DNA of 64,000 nucleotides from Rattus norvegicus (GCF_036323735.1 NC_086027.1:91710662-91774661), one strand, 5' to 3'. Numbered from the stretch's first letter, positions 1 through 13,145 are shown. The notes: a model not told the origin generated them from the sequence alone. Numbers and translations: made by a program.

Positions 1-114
1 CAGCTTCTTGCCTTAGGTGTGGGACAAACCCAACCAAGACCAGCCACCAAGATGGCGGAGGAGCGAGAAAAGCTTGTTATTTATTCCTAATTACTTCCAT
101 TATGGTCTTATTTT

Positions 115-294
115 TAAAAAGATTTATTTTTTTATGCATGTGAATTCATTGTAGCTGTCTTCAGACACACCAGAAGAGGACATTAGATCTCATTACAGAT
201 GACTGTGAGCCACCATGTGGTTGCTGGGACTTGAACTCAGTACCTCTGGAAGAGCAAAGCAGTCAGTGCTCTTAACCACTGAGCCATCTCTCCA
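115..294 (-). repeat. B2 SINE
   Basis: In reverse orientation: GGAGAGATGGCTCAGTGG-like tRNA head at the right end, the ccaccatgtggttgctggga body and the cagacacaccagaagagga tail, ending in an A-rich end on the left. Confidence 0.85.
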
Positions 295-579
295 CCAACC
301 ACCCACTTCCCTTTGTGTTCTTCATATATAGTCTATGTCCATGTTACAGTTTTTTTTTAATTTGGAGGCTTGTCCAGTGGATAGTCAAGAGATTCACTTT
401 CTGCAAATGTTTTTATGCATTCTTGACTAGAGCACACTTTCTATATTGTGCTTTTAGAGACTTACATTCACATTTACTATCTTTGTTTTCTTACACATAC
501 TCTTGTTTTTGTTTTACCTTGCTTCATAATTAGTCATTGCTACTGGGTTTGTTTTTTTACCCGCTTTTCCACTGTTTTG

Positions 580-580
<1 letters not shown>

Positions 581-620
<40 letters not shown>

Positions 621-660
621 TCTTCCCTCCCTCCCTTCCTCCCTCCCCCCTCCATCTCCT
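581..660 (+). repeat. (CT)n microsatellite with pyrimidine tail
   Basis: About 18 CT units followed by CCCT/CCTT-rich pyrimidines. Flanking sequence from 301 to 1380 shows no gene. Confidence 0.9.
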
Positions 661-1383
661 CTAGTCCAGAAGTCCTAAACTCTGTTCCATTCTTCCAGCT
701 GCCACCTGAGTAACCACTAGTCTTCTCAACCATTAAAGCTTAAGTAACAGAACGCCTTTCCCCTTCCCCATGTAACTTCGGGATGCTTCTCCACAAGTCA
801 CTTCTTATATCCAGCTTACATCACGCCCTTGGCCTGTGTTGCAGACTTTTCTCTAAATGCCATGTTGGAGGGTCCTTTTGGACAGCCACTGGCTTCAGAT
901 GGGCCCATGCTCACTGGGCTTGCTCAGCACTTTTCTTAGAGTGTTGGACCTTCCTGAAGGACATGTCCTTCTCTCTGAACACACTCTGCCAAAATCCCTT
1001 CACAGAGGTCTACTTGTTATAAGTGCTTCCCTTAACTTTCATACGTGTGTGTGTGTGTGTATGCATGCATGTGTGTGTTCTTTGCAATACTACAAGATTT
1101 GTTCTTTGAATTTACTTGATTTTGTTGAATTGGACATTTGTTGAGGCTCTGAAATCTGAGTACAGATGTCTTTATCACTACAGAAAGATACCAGTCTTTA
1201 TCTTTAATTATTGTATCTTCATATTCTTCTTTTAATCAGACATTTGTGAAATTCGTGCTTAAACTCTATTCTTCATATTTTCTATTATTTACTTATATGG
1301 ACCAATTTGTATTTTTACATTTTATTGACTCTAATTTACCAGATATTATAAGAAGCGTCTCTTGCTTATGTGTCATTAAGAAA

Positions 1384-1540
1384 GGAGCTGAAGAGATGGC
1401 TCAGCAACTAAGAACACACATTGATTTTGCAGAGGACCAGAGGTCAGTTCCCAGCATTCACACTGGGCTGCTTACAAATCACCTGTAACTCTTGCTGGAG
1501 GGTAAACAGGTGCCTCTGGCCATTATGGGGACCTACACTC

Positions 1541-1603
<63 letters not shown>

Positions 1604-1645
1604 ACATACACCACACACACATACACACACACACACACACACACA
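1384..1645 (+). repeat. Degenerate B2-type SINE ending in (CA)n
   Basis: The head gctgaagagatggctcagcaac and a tRNA B-box-like GGTCAGTTCCCAGCA are followed by the SINE body and a long CA tract at 1544-1645. From 1650 to 3080 nothing beyond weak repeat debris is seen. Confidence 0.7.
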
Positions 1646-3144
1646 TGTGTATTATGTGTGTTTCTGCATAGGCTCAGCAGTCTTCTTATTTTTTGAACCT
1701 AATGAAAGGTCTGTGATTATTTCTCTGGGTTTCTCCATTAGTCTAAGTCAAACTTAAGCTTTAGGATGATAGTGAGAAAAATAGAAAACAAACCAGTGCT
1801 GTTGGGTTGCAGTAACAACTCACAGCAGGATGAGGGGGTGGGGTTTAAACAATAGAAACGTGTTTTCCTTACAGTTATAGAAGCCAGAGGTCCCAAATAA
1901 GGTACCATTGCGGTTGGTGTGGCTTCCTCTAACATTGTGGACACTTCCTTCTTCTGTGTGATCATGTGATCTTTCCTGTGCACATGAAGAGAGCTTCAGT
2001 GTTTTATTTTCTTCCTTTTACAATGACACCAGCTCTGCCATATTTTGGCCCCACATGAGTGATCTTGTTTAATTTTAATTATCTCTTTAAAGGCATAGTC
2101 TCCAGGCTTGCATCAGGGTTTTGAAGTTTGGAAAGACATCCTTTCCATCTGTAATGGACAGCAACACTAGTATAATCAATAGTCGAAGGCAAATCTAGTC
2201 AGGATACCACATGATACGGTTCACTTGCACATGCTTCTCATAACTAAGATAATCTTGTTCTGTCCACCCACAGAACTATCTCTATCTTTGTAGATAAGTT
2301 CACCATGTATGCATGATGCAATGAGTGACATTTATGTGTGCTGATTGTTGGGGGGGGGTGTGTGTGCTTTCCATGATGTGTCTGGAGGTGGCCATCATTT
2401 CCTGCAAGCAATGTATGTCCTTTCTCCTGGTCCGCTTGCCATCATGTGGTCTACGTTTATGAAATAAGGCTCTCCTAGGCAGTTTGTGGATATAATGAAG
2501 TAAGCTAAATGCCCCACAGAAGTAGAACCTGTTCTGAGCTCAATTCAAGACCCAACGCCATCTTGTTGCTTGGACAGAGCCTGCAGCTGGCTGCCCTTGG
2601 CTTGGAAGGCAGCTAAATCTCTGACTGGGCCCTACTCTTTACTGGCTGCCCTAAGGTCGGAATTCCTGTATCATTTATCTCTTGCCATTTTGGCCGTTGC
2701 CATGCTCCATGGCCAGTGTCCTCAGTACCAGCACATCTCCACAGCACATGGTGGTGCGCTGTGTCTCCTCTACTTTGTGTAAGATCCAGGACATGCTCAG
2801 GGGCAGGCTTTTGCATCGAGAGAGTTTTCTCAGAAGGAGAAAATATGGATGCCGAGCTATGCTTTCCAACTCGTTCCTCCATCCTTCCTTGTTGTCTTCC
2901 ACCATACTGAGCCTGAAGGCGACCGCAGTTGTTTTGTTTACACATGCGCAAGTCTACAAGGTCAGGTCCTTAACAGGTAAAGGGAAGATTCAAGATTTAG
3001 TTCTTTCGTTAAGCCAAACGTTTCTAGTAAGGATATATCTGAGAGATGACTCTACACTGTTTGTGAACCCCAGAATAAATAGGAATGAGGAAGCATCTAC
3101 TGTCATGTGTCCTGAGTCACACAGCTACTCTCCTCCTAGGCTGG

Positions 3145-3239
3145 TACTTAAGGGGCTCGCCCTGCAGGAGGAGCATCACATCTCCTCTCCTCTCCTGAGT
3201 CTCTCTCCTCACTGCACCTGAGTCCTCTCTACTGACAAC
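3145..3239 (+). promoter_or_regulatory. Core promoter and 5' leader of Scygr copy 1
   Basis: A TATA-like TACTTAAG lies at 3145-3152, followed by GGGCTC and a CT-rich leader. The leader's last 55 or so bases (CTCCTGAGTCTCTC ... TCTCTACTGACAAC) recur before every copy in the window. The TATA-to-ATG distance is 95 bp. The TACTTAAGGGGCTC core is shared exactly with copy 3. A GGAAG (ETS-like) core lies about 55 bp upstream at 3089-3093. Confidence 0.7.
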
Positions 3240-3620
3240 ATGGGTTGCTGTGGCTGTGGTGGTTGTGGTGGCTGTGGCGGCTGTGGCGGCTGTGGTGGCT
3301 GTGGCGGCTGTGGCAGCTGTGGCGGCTGTGGTGGCTGCGGCGGCTGTGGCGGCTGTGGCAGCTGTGGTGGCTGTGGCAGCTGTGGTGGCTGTGGTGGCTG
3401 TGGTGGCTGTGGTGGCTGTGGTGGCTGTGGTGGCTGCTGTGGTGGCTGCTGTGGCTGCTGTGGCTGTTGCAGGCCTGTGGTCGTCTGCTGCTGCCGCCGC
3501 ACCTGCTGCAGCTCCTGTGGCTGTGGCTCCTGTGGCTGCGGCTGTGGGAAGGGCTGTTGTTGCCAGCAGAAGTGCGGCTGCTGCCAGCAGAAGTGTGGCT
3601 GCAAGAAGTGCTGCTGCTAG
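3240..3620 (+). CDS. SCYGR/Krtap28-type cysteine-glycine repeat protein, copy 1 (type A)
   Basis: This single open frame encodes 126 residues. It starts MGCCGCGG, followed by a long Gly-Cys tract (about residues 2-65) built from 9-bp units TGT-GGC-GGC with occasional Ser. Next come a CCGGCCGCCGCC segment, the family signature RPVVVCCCRRTCC, then GCGKGCC and two QQKCGC units ending KKCCC. The small size, roughly half Cys content and neighbouring Slc19a3 match the family called SCYGR in human and Krtap28 in mouse. That family is grouped with high-glycine/cysteine hair keratin-associated proteins, thought to cross-link keratin filaments by disulfides, but function is inferred from composition only. 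The ATG is in good context (acaacATGG) and sits 95 bp after a TATA-like box with the shared family leader. It is the only copy on this side of Slc19a3. Other long frames over this block are products of the repeat. Confidence 0.85.
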   Translation: MGCCGCGGCGGCGGCGGCGGCGGCGSCGGCGGCGGCGGCGSCGGCGSCGGCGGCGGCGGCGGCGGCCGGCCGCCGCCRPVVVCCCRRTCCSSCGCGSCGCGCGKGCCCQQKCGCCQQKCGCKKCCC

Positions 3621-3665
3621 CATGGCTGCTGGCCTCTGGCCTTCTGCTGTAGATAACTGATAGAG

Positions 3666-3978
3666 GTGAGTCTGCCCCTCTGCCTGCCTGTCTGTCTGTC
3701 TATCTGTTCCTGTCAGTGAGTCACCAGCATGAACCGAGACTATTACCATTGTAGCCTGGCATTTCTATAGTTGATATCCTGCCCGCCCTTGATAGGCACC
3801 AAGCAAATGAATGAGTCCCAGGCCTTCTGTGTCACTTACTATTCAGTCACAGCTGTGGCAGATGTAGTCTGGCTAGGTTATGCTGTGACATCCTACAGTG
3901 CCTGTAACTGTCACCAATGACCTGTGTTCCCATTGTATGGGCATATCTGTAATCACAAAGTTCCTCTTGATTAATAAA
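3666..3978 (+). other. Candidate 3' UTR region of Scygr copy 1 (possible intron, poly-A signal)
   Basis: A donor-like GAG|GTGAGT occurs at 3666, 46 bp after the stop codon. An AATAAA lies at 3973-3978 in the context ttAATAAActtcagcaaa, resembling the AATAAA context downstream of copy 3. A possible acceptor (cctacag) ends near 3898. Whether the UTR is spliced is inference; the poly-A signal is plausible either way. Confidence 0.4.
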
Positions 3979-4784
3979 CTTCAGCAAACCGCTCTCAAAC
4001 TCTTGACTCCTGTGTCTCATTTGCTTTCCAGTCTCTAAACTGTCTCTCCATGGGGGCAATAAGATCCATCTCAACAGACAGGACACTCTGGATGGGAAAG
4101 CAGCAGAGGACTAGAACCCAGATGGATTGTGGGTACACAGACAGGCAGTGATGGCTGATCCTAGGGCTGATCTTCTGGATGTTGGGAGGCACAGGTCCTT
4201 GCAGTGAGTCGTGGTCCCCAGCTCAGAATCCTCCTTTTCTTCCCTCATACTGGTCATGATCTGAGCAGCTTTGCTCTTTGAGGAGATCCCTGCCGGGGCA
4301 TGCTGCCTCACCATGGCCTGAAGCTGCTGGGCCCCACCACTGTGAAGCTGTTCTCTGGGGTCAGCTTGCCTGCATGTAGATTGATGTGGATTGGCCTGGG
4401 AGATGGATTGGGGAAGCTCTGAATATGTCCGTGTGGCTGTTTGCAGAGAGGTACAGGGATTGGGGGAGAACAGTCACCCTACATGTGAGTGTTACCCATC
4501 CAAGGGCTTGGGGCCCAGATGGATCAAAAGGAAAAAGGAAGAAAGAAAGCAGTGTCACCAGTGTCCTTTCTCTGCTTCTACCAAGTAGATAAATAGATCT
4601 GGCTTAGATCAGAGGTGTTTATTTCCTTATAGTGTCCCATGCTTAGAAGTTCAAGGTCAAGCTGTTAGCAGATTTGGAGAATTCTGTCCTCACAGGGCCT
4701 GCCCGGATTTCATGTGTGACTCCTTTCTTCTTTTGTCAAGTACCCCTGTCATGATGAATTTCAACTTATACAATCTTCATTAGG

Positions 4785-5145
4785 TTTGTCATTGCTGTGG
4801 TGAAACACCGCAGCTTACACCTCCATGTCACCTATCATCATTGAAAGAAGTCAGAACAGGAACTCAAACTGTGCAGGAACCTGAAAGCAAGAGCAGAACA
4901 GTAGGTCATGGACAAGTGCTGCTCACTGCCTTGTCCTCATGGCTTTCTCAGTCGGCTTTCTTATAGTGCCCAGGGTCACCATCCCAAGAATGGGCTACCT
5001 ACAATGGGCTGAGTACTCCCACAAGAAAATGCTCTACAAGCTTGCCTGTAGCCCAATCATAGGGACACTTTTTTTTTCAACTGGGGTTTCTGCCTCTACG
5101 ATGACTGCAGCTTGTATCAAGTTGACATAAAATTATCCAGCACAC
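4785..5145 (+). repeat. Rodent interspersed repeat (family not named with certainty)
   Basis: It carries the high-copy rodent phrases cattgctgtggtgaaacacc and tatcaagttgacataaaa. The same repeat group recurs at about 13.9, 16.1, 46.3 and 53.0 kb. Between 5150 and 6630 no gene or clear repeat was recognised. Confidence 0.5.
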
Positions 5146-6639
5146 TCGTGAGTGATCTTATGTTGACTTAGCTGCCTCTTTTAAATTGCTGTAAAGATAC
5201 TATTTCCAGATGACATTTACTTTCTGAGGTCTTGGGAGTTACAACATCACTACATACATGAGAGAGCACAGTTCAGCCCCATAAGACTCGGCATGCTTCT
5301 TTTTTTAATCAGATGATTTTGAAGGTCATTGCGTTCAGTTCAGTTTCTAGTAGCCATTACACACTTTCACCTAGATTTTTATTCGTAGCAAACTGGTGTT
5401 CTTCAAGAGGACCCAGCACCATGCCTGAAAAGGTCATGCTCATTTAACAGCCATGGTATACTGCTTTGGAAATTTTGAGCATCACTTAGAGATTGTCAGC
5501 TGGCCCTCTGTAAAGTTATCATCGGCTGCGAAGTTCTCCTTGTTCACCTCTGAGAACTAGCTGTTAGAGACACTGGTACAAGCCACTGGTATCTTTTGTT
5601 TGTAAACTACGCCATCATACTCTGTCACCTTGATCCTCAGCCTGGCTGGCTGGGTTCTCTCTCCTGCTACTCCTTATGATGCAACCCTCTTCTTGGTGTG
5701 CAGTAACTTCATCTCTCCAGATTCTCTAAGTAAAACAAGCCTTTGTTACTCCCCTGAGCATATCCTATTTCCTCTTGTGACCACATCTGACTTCTATTTT
5801 AAAAATAAAACAACAGAGGTAGATGGAACAGAGCAGGGTGAGGTGTTAGTTAACCAAAACTAAAGGTTTGTCTACAAGCTGTAGGGAAATCTACTAGTTT
5901 GTAAGTGAATGAAAATATATGAAAACAGAAGTTGTTTTAGAGGTTTCCCCAGGGGTGGACAACACTGCTTCCAGAACACATTGCTTATTCAAAGCAAGTC
6001 TCAGTTCCAGGCATGGCTTACCTCCCTATAAGGGAGGCCTGGAGTAGCCCAAAATAACACAGGTTATTGGCATTGTTCTTGGTTGCCCATCATAACTGAA
6101 AGGTAAGACCTCATAGCTGAAGGTGCCACCTACCTTGACTGCAGAACGTTGAGAAGTCGCTTTGTAACAGACTGGGAGAATTTCTTCTTGTTGGGTAGTT
6201 TATGTAACTCTGGAATGAACTAAGCAAGTGGATATCAGGGGTGAGGTGGGTAGGGTGAGGAGGTGGTGGGGAAGAAATCAATGGTCTTGCCTTGAGATAA
6301 ATGTCAGGATACTGCAGTGTAAGCACAGGGGTGTTGGGAACCCATTCACAGTCACCCGCTATGTCTCCATAGCTTATGATCAAGGCTTCTCTGACTGATT
6401 AAGACCCCACCATTGTGTGTGCCTGGACAAGTTGACACACCTCTTCAGCTCTAGCTTCTAAAGCCAACTCTTAATATTCCACACAAGTCATGGCTTAAAT
6501 ATAAACAAAAGCAGCTCTAAACAAATCGGACCATGCGTGATCGGTTATTTTTTTTCTCAGAATTGATGTTTTTTTTTTTCTTGCCCTCTCTCTGTCTTCA
6601 TGTCTGTTCCATTGCACGTGGAGGTGTGTAGTGTGTCTG

Positions 6640-6858
6640 TCTGCATGTGGGACAAGTGTACACATGTGCCCATGTGTCCATGCATCTGAAGGTCAGAGGC
6701 TGGTGTTGGGTGTCCTCAATCACTCTCCACTTTATTTTATGTAATATTGAGTCAGGCTCTCTCGCTCTGACCCAGTGCTCACTAATCTCACTAGTCTACC
6801 AGCCAGCTCACCCGGGGATCCTATTCCCCACCTTAAACACTGTAATCATAGGCGGGGC

Positions 6859-6912
<54 letters not shown>

Positions 6913-7090
6913 CACATATGAGACAGGGCTTTATGATGTCCAGATATCCTCAGACTTTCTATGAAACAGAGTATGATTGTAAACTCTATCCTCCTGCCTC
7001 CACTTCTCCAGTGCTGGGGTTACACATATGTGTGTTGCCACACCCAGATTTACCATGTCCTTATATCAGAAGTCGTCTAACCTTGTAGGA
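6640..7090 (-). repeat. Old B4/RSINE-type SINE split by (GT)n
   Basis: A SINE-like body in reverse orientation (agtcaggctctctcgctctgacc, ccagccagctcaccc) is interrupted by a (GT)n tract at 6861-6910, then continues (gagacagggctttatg ... ccagtgctggggttacac). Confidence 0.5.
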
Positions 7091-7149
7091 TACATTTTTC
7101 TTTCTTTTTTGAACACTGGACAAGGACAAAAGTGTTGACTTGCTTAATG

Positions 7150-7390
7150 ATAAAAATGACATAGAAATGAGAGCCATTTTGCCAACTACTGGGGAGCTAA
7201 GGCAAGAGAATTGCACTCCCTATACTACAGAGTGCCTGTCTCTGGGCAACTCTGTGATACCTTGTGTCAAAGTAGAAAGTGGTCTTAGGGTATTACTGAG
7301 TGAAAGAGAGCTTGCCTCCCACATGTGAAGAGCCCTGGGTTAAATGCTTACACACACACACACACGCACACACGCACACACGCACACCCC
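7150..7390 (+). repeat. B1/ID-like composite SINE ending in (CA)n
   Basis: It has a B1-like part (actactggggagctaaggca), an ID-like part (gagcttgcctcccacatgtg, ccctgggttaaatgc) and a CA/CG-containing tail at 7350-7388. This fits the B4 class. Confidence 0.5.
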
Positions 7391-8093
7391 GGGTGGCAGA
7401 GGGAAGGCTATGTGTAAGTGGATTTTTAAACACAGACATGCAAGGCTAGTCCTGACTCACTTTAGGAGCTGTGGTTAGCACAGCTCATGTCAGCGAGGAG
7501 AGTCCCGATCCTCTTGACCTGTACTCTCCACTCTTTTCAGATGTTCCCACTTAGTATTAAAACGTGCCGATAGCAATTTTTACTTTAGCTGTTAGTTTCC
7601 TTTCCCTAAGAACTAATTGAATTTTCAAGCAGCAGCTAAATTTACAAGCAGCAAATTTTTGGTTTCTAAGGGGGGGGGGAGGAGTCCCTAAATAAGTTCT
7701 CCGAGATGATGTTGGGTTAGCTTGAGATACATGGACGTTGTCCTGCCTATTTGAACCTTTCATGAGATGTTTATATAGAATTATTAGATTGAAAACACGA
7801 TCTCCAGCGTGTATTTCTTTGCCATTTTCACTGAAATGAAAGCGTGGATTTATAAGGCATTTCTAATACAGCAGGAATCTCATTTCACCCCAGAGTCATG
7901 CTTGTGGATTTTGGAAGCTTTTTTGGTATTATTCAGGGCAAGGTGCTGATCCAGTCAGCTGAGCTATTGACAGGCGTGGTGCAGGCTGGAAGTGAGGCTG
8001 ACGGTGGATGGGAGCTCAGGATGCAGCAGCCACAGGCCACGACAACTTTGTACTGGACACTTGACCATCAAATGCTTGGATGGAGGATGTTCT

Positions 8094-8412
8094 GAGGGCT
8101 AAAGTGATGGCTCAGTGGCCACAGCACCTGCTGGGCAAGGTCTAAGGCTTAGTCTGGGTCCCTGACACCCATTTAAAAATAGGGAGTGATGGCACACCCA
8201 AAACCAGTGCAGGGAGCCTGGAGGATCCCTGGGCAGTGCTGACCAGCCAGTCAGACAAATAAGTGAGCTCCAGGTTCAGTGAGAGTTCCTGTCTCAATGT
8301 TAAAGTTGAGGGTGATAGAGGAAGACAACCTTTGGCCCCACTTCCACACAACTGCACATGAGTTTCCATATACATGAACCCATCCACACACATGGTGTGT
8401 TCACACACATAC
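8094..8412 (+). repeat. B4/B1-ID-type SINE
   Basis: The head gggctaaagtgatggctcagtgg and the later gcagggagcctggaggatccc and tctcaatg B1-like segments are degenerate. The stretch 8420-9280 contains no recognised gene. Confidence 0.45.
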
Positions 8413-9282
8413 CCACGAGAAAGTTGTTTCCTCTACATGTTACATTTACGGGGGCAGAAACGTTGTGTAGATACACAAGGAAGAGCTAGGAGAGACTGGG
8501 CATAATGAATAGTCCTTTCTGTTCACTTGTAACCCGTTCCTGTGTTTTATGTATTTGTTGGTTCCTCTTTCCACGCTCATCTGTTTTGTTCTCCACTACT
8601 GCTGAGCAGGGAAGCTGACTGGAACAACAGAGGCCATGGTTTGACAGCAGCCCTGCTGTTAACCTAGAATAGAAGACACCCGTGATTTCAGGTGTGTCCC
8701 CAGGAAGCTTCAGAGAACAGCACTTGTGGAAATGTAGTTTGAAGTTTTATAGCTACAGATATTAATGATTAAGTAGCAATGCAAAAAGGGACTGGGAAAA
8801 GGGAGGGAAAGAGAGTAAAGCATGACCAAGGAAGAAGTAGAAGGCATGCAGGCTACAGGTAGGAGGGACAAGAGAAAATACTCTAGAGCAGAACCGCCAT
8901 ACAACGTGTTCTGGAAAGACACAAGCCAACACAAACAAGCAACTGAGGCATAGGTGTCTGCAGTGACAATTCTGGAATTCAGTTTTTTTTGAAAGAAAAC
9001 CACAGAAATGTTGTAAGAGCGAGTTCTCCCATCTTAATCCCAGGTGTGGGGATATGGGGCTGCTTCGGACTGACTATAATTCGCCTCGTGCTCTAGCCAA
9101 GGTATGGCTTTGTCGGATGCAGATAGTTTCTGTGATTGTGTGACGTTTGGAATTCTGGGAGCTTTTCAGAGGATGTATAAATGCTAATGCTCTGAGAGGC
9201 AATGTGGGTGGTTATTGGTTGTTTGGGGGAGGGGATGGTCTCAGCAGTTGTGGTCAAAGAATAAAACAAGTTAGATTTAGGG

Positions 9283-9283
<1 letters not shown>

Positions 9284-9339
<56 letters not shown>
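9284..9339 (+). repeat. (TC)n microsatellite
   Basis: About 28 uninterrupted TC units. The region 9340-10330 holds only A-rich and unique-looking non-coding sequence. Confidence 0.95.
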
Positions 9340-9342
<3 letters not shown>

Positions 9343-10329
9343 CTCCCTATCTAGTGTTAGGAGGTGAAACCAGGGAGATAAAGGATGAGAAAAAAAAAAA
9401 GAACCCACATCATAAAGTAGCTATAATCAGTTACAGGTGTACAGATAAAAAATAAAAATAAAAATATAAAATGTGAAAAAGTGGAAGATATTTACAGCCT
9501 CAGTCTGTTCTTCCTCCCATGCACTTTGAGAAGCCAACTCTTCATCTTCTGTTCCTAAGGAACCCCATCTAAAAGAGGGGCCCGAATTTCAACCTCTAGG
9601 GTCTGACTTGACAGCCTCATTGGTCTGTCTCCAGCTCTCAACTCCTGTGGCATCCATGTTTGCAAGGGGCTGAACTCAACTCAGGGTGAGCAGTGCAGCA
9701 AGCCTGCGGGTTGGTTGGTTTTTTTCCTTATCCTTGATCTTCATATGAGATTTTCCTCTCAATCTCTCAATGGAGGAATTGCTGCTGTTGTCAAATCTGA
9801 AACTGGATTGAGGATTCTGGGAACTGTGGGTTTGCCGTGAGGGTGTGGCCACTGGCTTCTCTTCACTGGAGCCGCCCAAGAGTGTATTTGGTTTCTCCAG
9901 CCCACCTCTATACAATACCCAGCTTTTCTTTCACAAGCTTTAGACCTATCACCAGCTTTGTGGATTTCTAAGGACTTTCTTCTCTTACTTTCTTTTGAAT
10001 AGTCTTATTTTTTTTAATCCCAACTTTCTCTTTTATTGAGGCATACAAGTGGCAGTTTTCAGCCTGCCATCTTGTCTGGAAACTCCCTTTTCTATTAGAA
10101 TTTTTTTTCTTGGTTCTCTTTTTAGAGAATTGTTAAATACGTATTTTGTATGTTTTCATACACAGGGTGTGCACAGGGTGTGCACAGTGGGCAGAGGACA
10201 ATTTCAGGGTTGTTTTCTTTTCCTACCATATAGACTCCAGGAGCAGAACTCAGTTTGTCGGGCTTGGTGGTGCCATTACTGATGACCCAGTTCTTATTTT
10301 TCATTAGTAAAATGATTTTTAAATTTAAA

Positions 10330-11070
10330 CACATTTTGGTCTCATCCTTCTGGATCCTCTCCTACTCCCTATCATCCAACTTTTTCAAAAGTTCTTTCTC
10401 AACAAACAAACAAAAACCTAATACAACCAAGTCCCTTCAAACCAAGAAAACACAATAAAATCAAGAAGAGGCAAAACACAATACCAGCTATAACAAAATA
10501 AAAGTAGACACAGAAAAGCTTGTGGAGCCTATGTTGGGCTAATTAATACTGAATGTGAGACCTTTCTGGAGTGGTTGATACACCCTATTGGAGAAAACTG
10601 ATTTCCCCCTTCCAGTAGATTTAATGGACAGTTCAGTTGTTAACCTTTATCTGAGTGGCTAGGTATTCATTCATTCATTCATTTAAAAGTATAGAAATAA
10701 AATAGAAGATGAAACTAAAAGTATCACATCAAAGTTAGACAAGACAAACTAACAGAAGGAAAAGAGCCCAAAAGAAGGCACACGAATTAGAGCTCCATTG
10801 TTTGCACACCCAGGAGTCTCATAGTAACACAAAATTAGAACTATAATATAAGCACAGAGGACCTGGGGCAGGCATGGGCCAGCCGTGTGCTTGCTGCTTC
10901 AGTCTCTCTGGGTTTATATGAGCATCGCTCGGGTTGCTTTAGAGGCCTTACTTCCCTGGTGTGCTCCATCTCTTTGGCTCCTACACACTTCCTGTCTCCT
11001 CTTCTAAGGGGTTCCCTAAGCCCTGAGGGGAGAGATTTGACGGAGACTTCTCACTTAGGGCTGAGACCTA
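10330..11070. repeat. Old L1 (Lx-like) 3' UTR relic
   Basis: It contains aaaagcttgtggagcctatg, ggttgatacaccctattgg and agccctgaggggagag, phrases typical of the old rodent L1 3' UTR. The same set recurs near 49.7-50.2 kb. No ORF survives. Confidence 0.5.
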
Positions 11071-11599
11071 GCTCTTTTTTTATCTTTCAAATAATTACTT
11101 TTACTAGTTCTTGGGTAGAATAGTAATTTTGTATTATTTTGTAGTATTTTTCATTAAGGGTAGCATTTAGTTTATAAATTGGTTTAGGAAGGTCTTGTAT
11201 TATTGTATTTTTTTCTTCCAAATCAAGAACAAGGGTCAACTTTATCTAGATTTAGATGTTATTTCCTTAACCTTAAAGAGTTTTCAGGCCCATTCACACA
11301 TGTGCTTCATACATTTAATAGAGAAAATGAAACCATGAATATGTATTGTTTTGTTTCATTATAAATGGGCTTTTTACCAATCAAGTTCTAAACACAGCTG
11401 TTGGTATCTTAGTTTTTACTTGAGCCCCTTGGGTGTATTCCTGTAGTCTTTTGAGTAATTTTGCTTTTTTTTTTCTTTTCAATTTTCGACTTCTGATTTT
11501 TCTTCTTGTCTCATTTTACTGGCTAGCATCTCCAGTAGATGTTTGTGAACTAGAACACATTCTTTGCATGTAGGTAGGCTCGTTATTAGCTTTATGGTA

Positions 11600-11965
11600 G
11601 TTTGACTTGGAGTGGCCCTCATAGACTCATGTGTTAGAATGCTTGGTCCATAGGGAGTGGCACTATTAAGAGGGGTGGCCTTGTTGGAGGAAGTGTGTCA
11701 CCATGGGGGCAGGCTTTGAGGTCTCATACATTCAAGCTATGCCCAGTGAGGCACACAGTCTCCTCCTACTGCCTGTAGATCAAGATGTAGAACTCTCAGC
11801 TCCTTCTCCAGCACTATGTCTGCCTGTACGCTGCCATGCATCTCACCATAATAATGGACTAAACCCCTGAAACTGTAAGCCTGCTGCAATCAAATGGTTT
11901 CCTTTATAAGAGTTGCTGGGGTGGTGATGTTTCTTCACAGCAATAAAACCTTGGCTGAGACAATT
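11600..11965 (+). repeat. High-copy rodent interspersed repeat
   Basis: Carries ggagtggcactattaagagg, gccttgttggaggaagtgtg, gcacacagtctcctcctact and ends near caataaaaccttggctgaga. I recognise it as high-copy in rodents but cannot name the family safely. Confidence 0.6.
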
Positions 11966-12529
11966 TTCCATGACCTCCAGTGGATGCTGAAGGAATGGAC
12001 AGTAATGGAGTCTGCATATGCTGTGTTTTACCTACCCATACAACGATGATGGTCTGTGTCTCTTTTGTATGAATTCATTCCCAGCACCCAACCTAGCTTT
12101 AAAAAAACCCAAATGTTTCCTTGAGTATTAGCACTGAGATAGGACCATAGTTGATCTGAAGACTGGGAAGACCGTGATGGAGTCAAGTGAGTACCATGAC
12201 ACATCCCACACAGAACAAGGTGCACAGTGAGCTTCCGTCTGTTCTTGTCGGAACAGTATACAGTTTAAATTATGCATTGTTTATTTATAGAACTTTTCAC
12301 TTGATATTTTGGACTGTGGCTAACTATAGGTACTGAAATTACAAAAAAAATGGCAACTAAGAAGATATTGTTTTTGGCCTATAGAATAAATTTAGTTTTA
12401 ATCTCATTAAATAAATTGTAGAATTTGGAAAATATGTTTAAGTTATAAATCCTAAATCAGTATTTTTTTTCTCCTATGGCAGACTGTTCAATAAACATTA
12501 CACTGTGTTTCCAGCGTAGAAATTCTTGG

Positions 12530-13145
12530 AGAACAGTCAGAGAAATTCATAAATTTGGGATTGTTCCTGTATAAAGGAAATATAGGGACAAAGAATGGAG
12601 CAGAGACTGAAGGAAAGGCCATCCAGAAACTGCTCCACCTAGGGATCCATACCATCTGTAGAAATCAAACCCAGACACGATTTCTGATGCCAAGAAGCAC
12701 TTTGCTGACAGGAGCCTGGTATAGCTGTCCTTGCAAGGCTATGCCAGTGCAGGGCCCCCAATGGAAGATTTAGGAGAAGGACTGAAGGAGTTGAAGGGGT
12801 TTGCAACCCAATATGAAGAGCAACACTATCAACCAACCAGACCCCCAGAGCTCTGAGGGACTAAACCATCAACCAAAGAGTACACATGGAGAGACCCATG
12901 GCTCCAGCTGCATACATATCAGAAGATGGCCTTTTCTGGCATCAATGGGAGGGAAGGCCCTTGGTCCTATGGAGGCTGAATGCCCCAGTGTAGGAGGATG
13001 TTAGGGCAGTGAGTGGATGGTTGGGTGGCTGAGTACCCTCATAGAGGCATGGGGAAGGGGTGGGGGAAGGGGGTTTGGGGACAAGAAACTGGGAAGGGGA
13101 GCAACATTTGAAATGTAAATAAATAAGATAACCAATAAAAAGAAT
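12530..13145 (+). repeat. L1 3' end (rat L1 3' UTR)
   Basis: A characteristic L1 3' end: gactgaaggagttgaagggg, accagacccccagagctc, gagagacccatggctccagc and a G-rich polypurine tract, ending gaaatgtaaataaataag and an A-rich tail. Its tail faces the presumed Slc19a3 3' end. Confidence 0.85.

Noticed and set aside
2682..3221. 179-residue plus-strand frame upstream of Scygr copy 1
   Set aside because: It runs through the copy 1 promoter and leader and shows no domain; likely chance.
3117..3749. Long antisense Ala/Thr-rich and Pro/Gln-rich frames over Scygr copy 1 (and the same over copies 2-5)
   Set aside because: They mirror the GGC/TGT triplet repeat, which lacks stops in most frames. Only the MGCC frame has the shared leader, promoter and conserved C-terminus.
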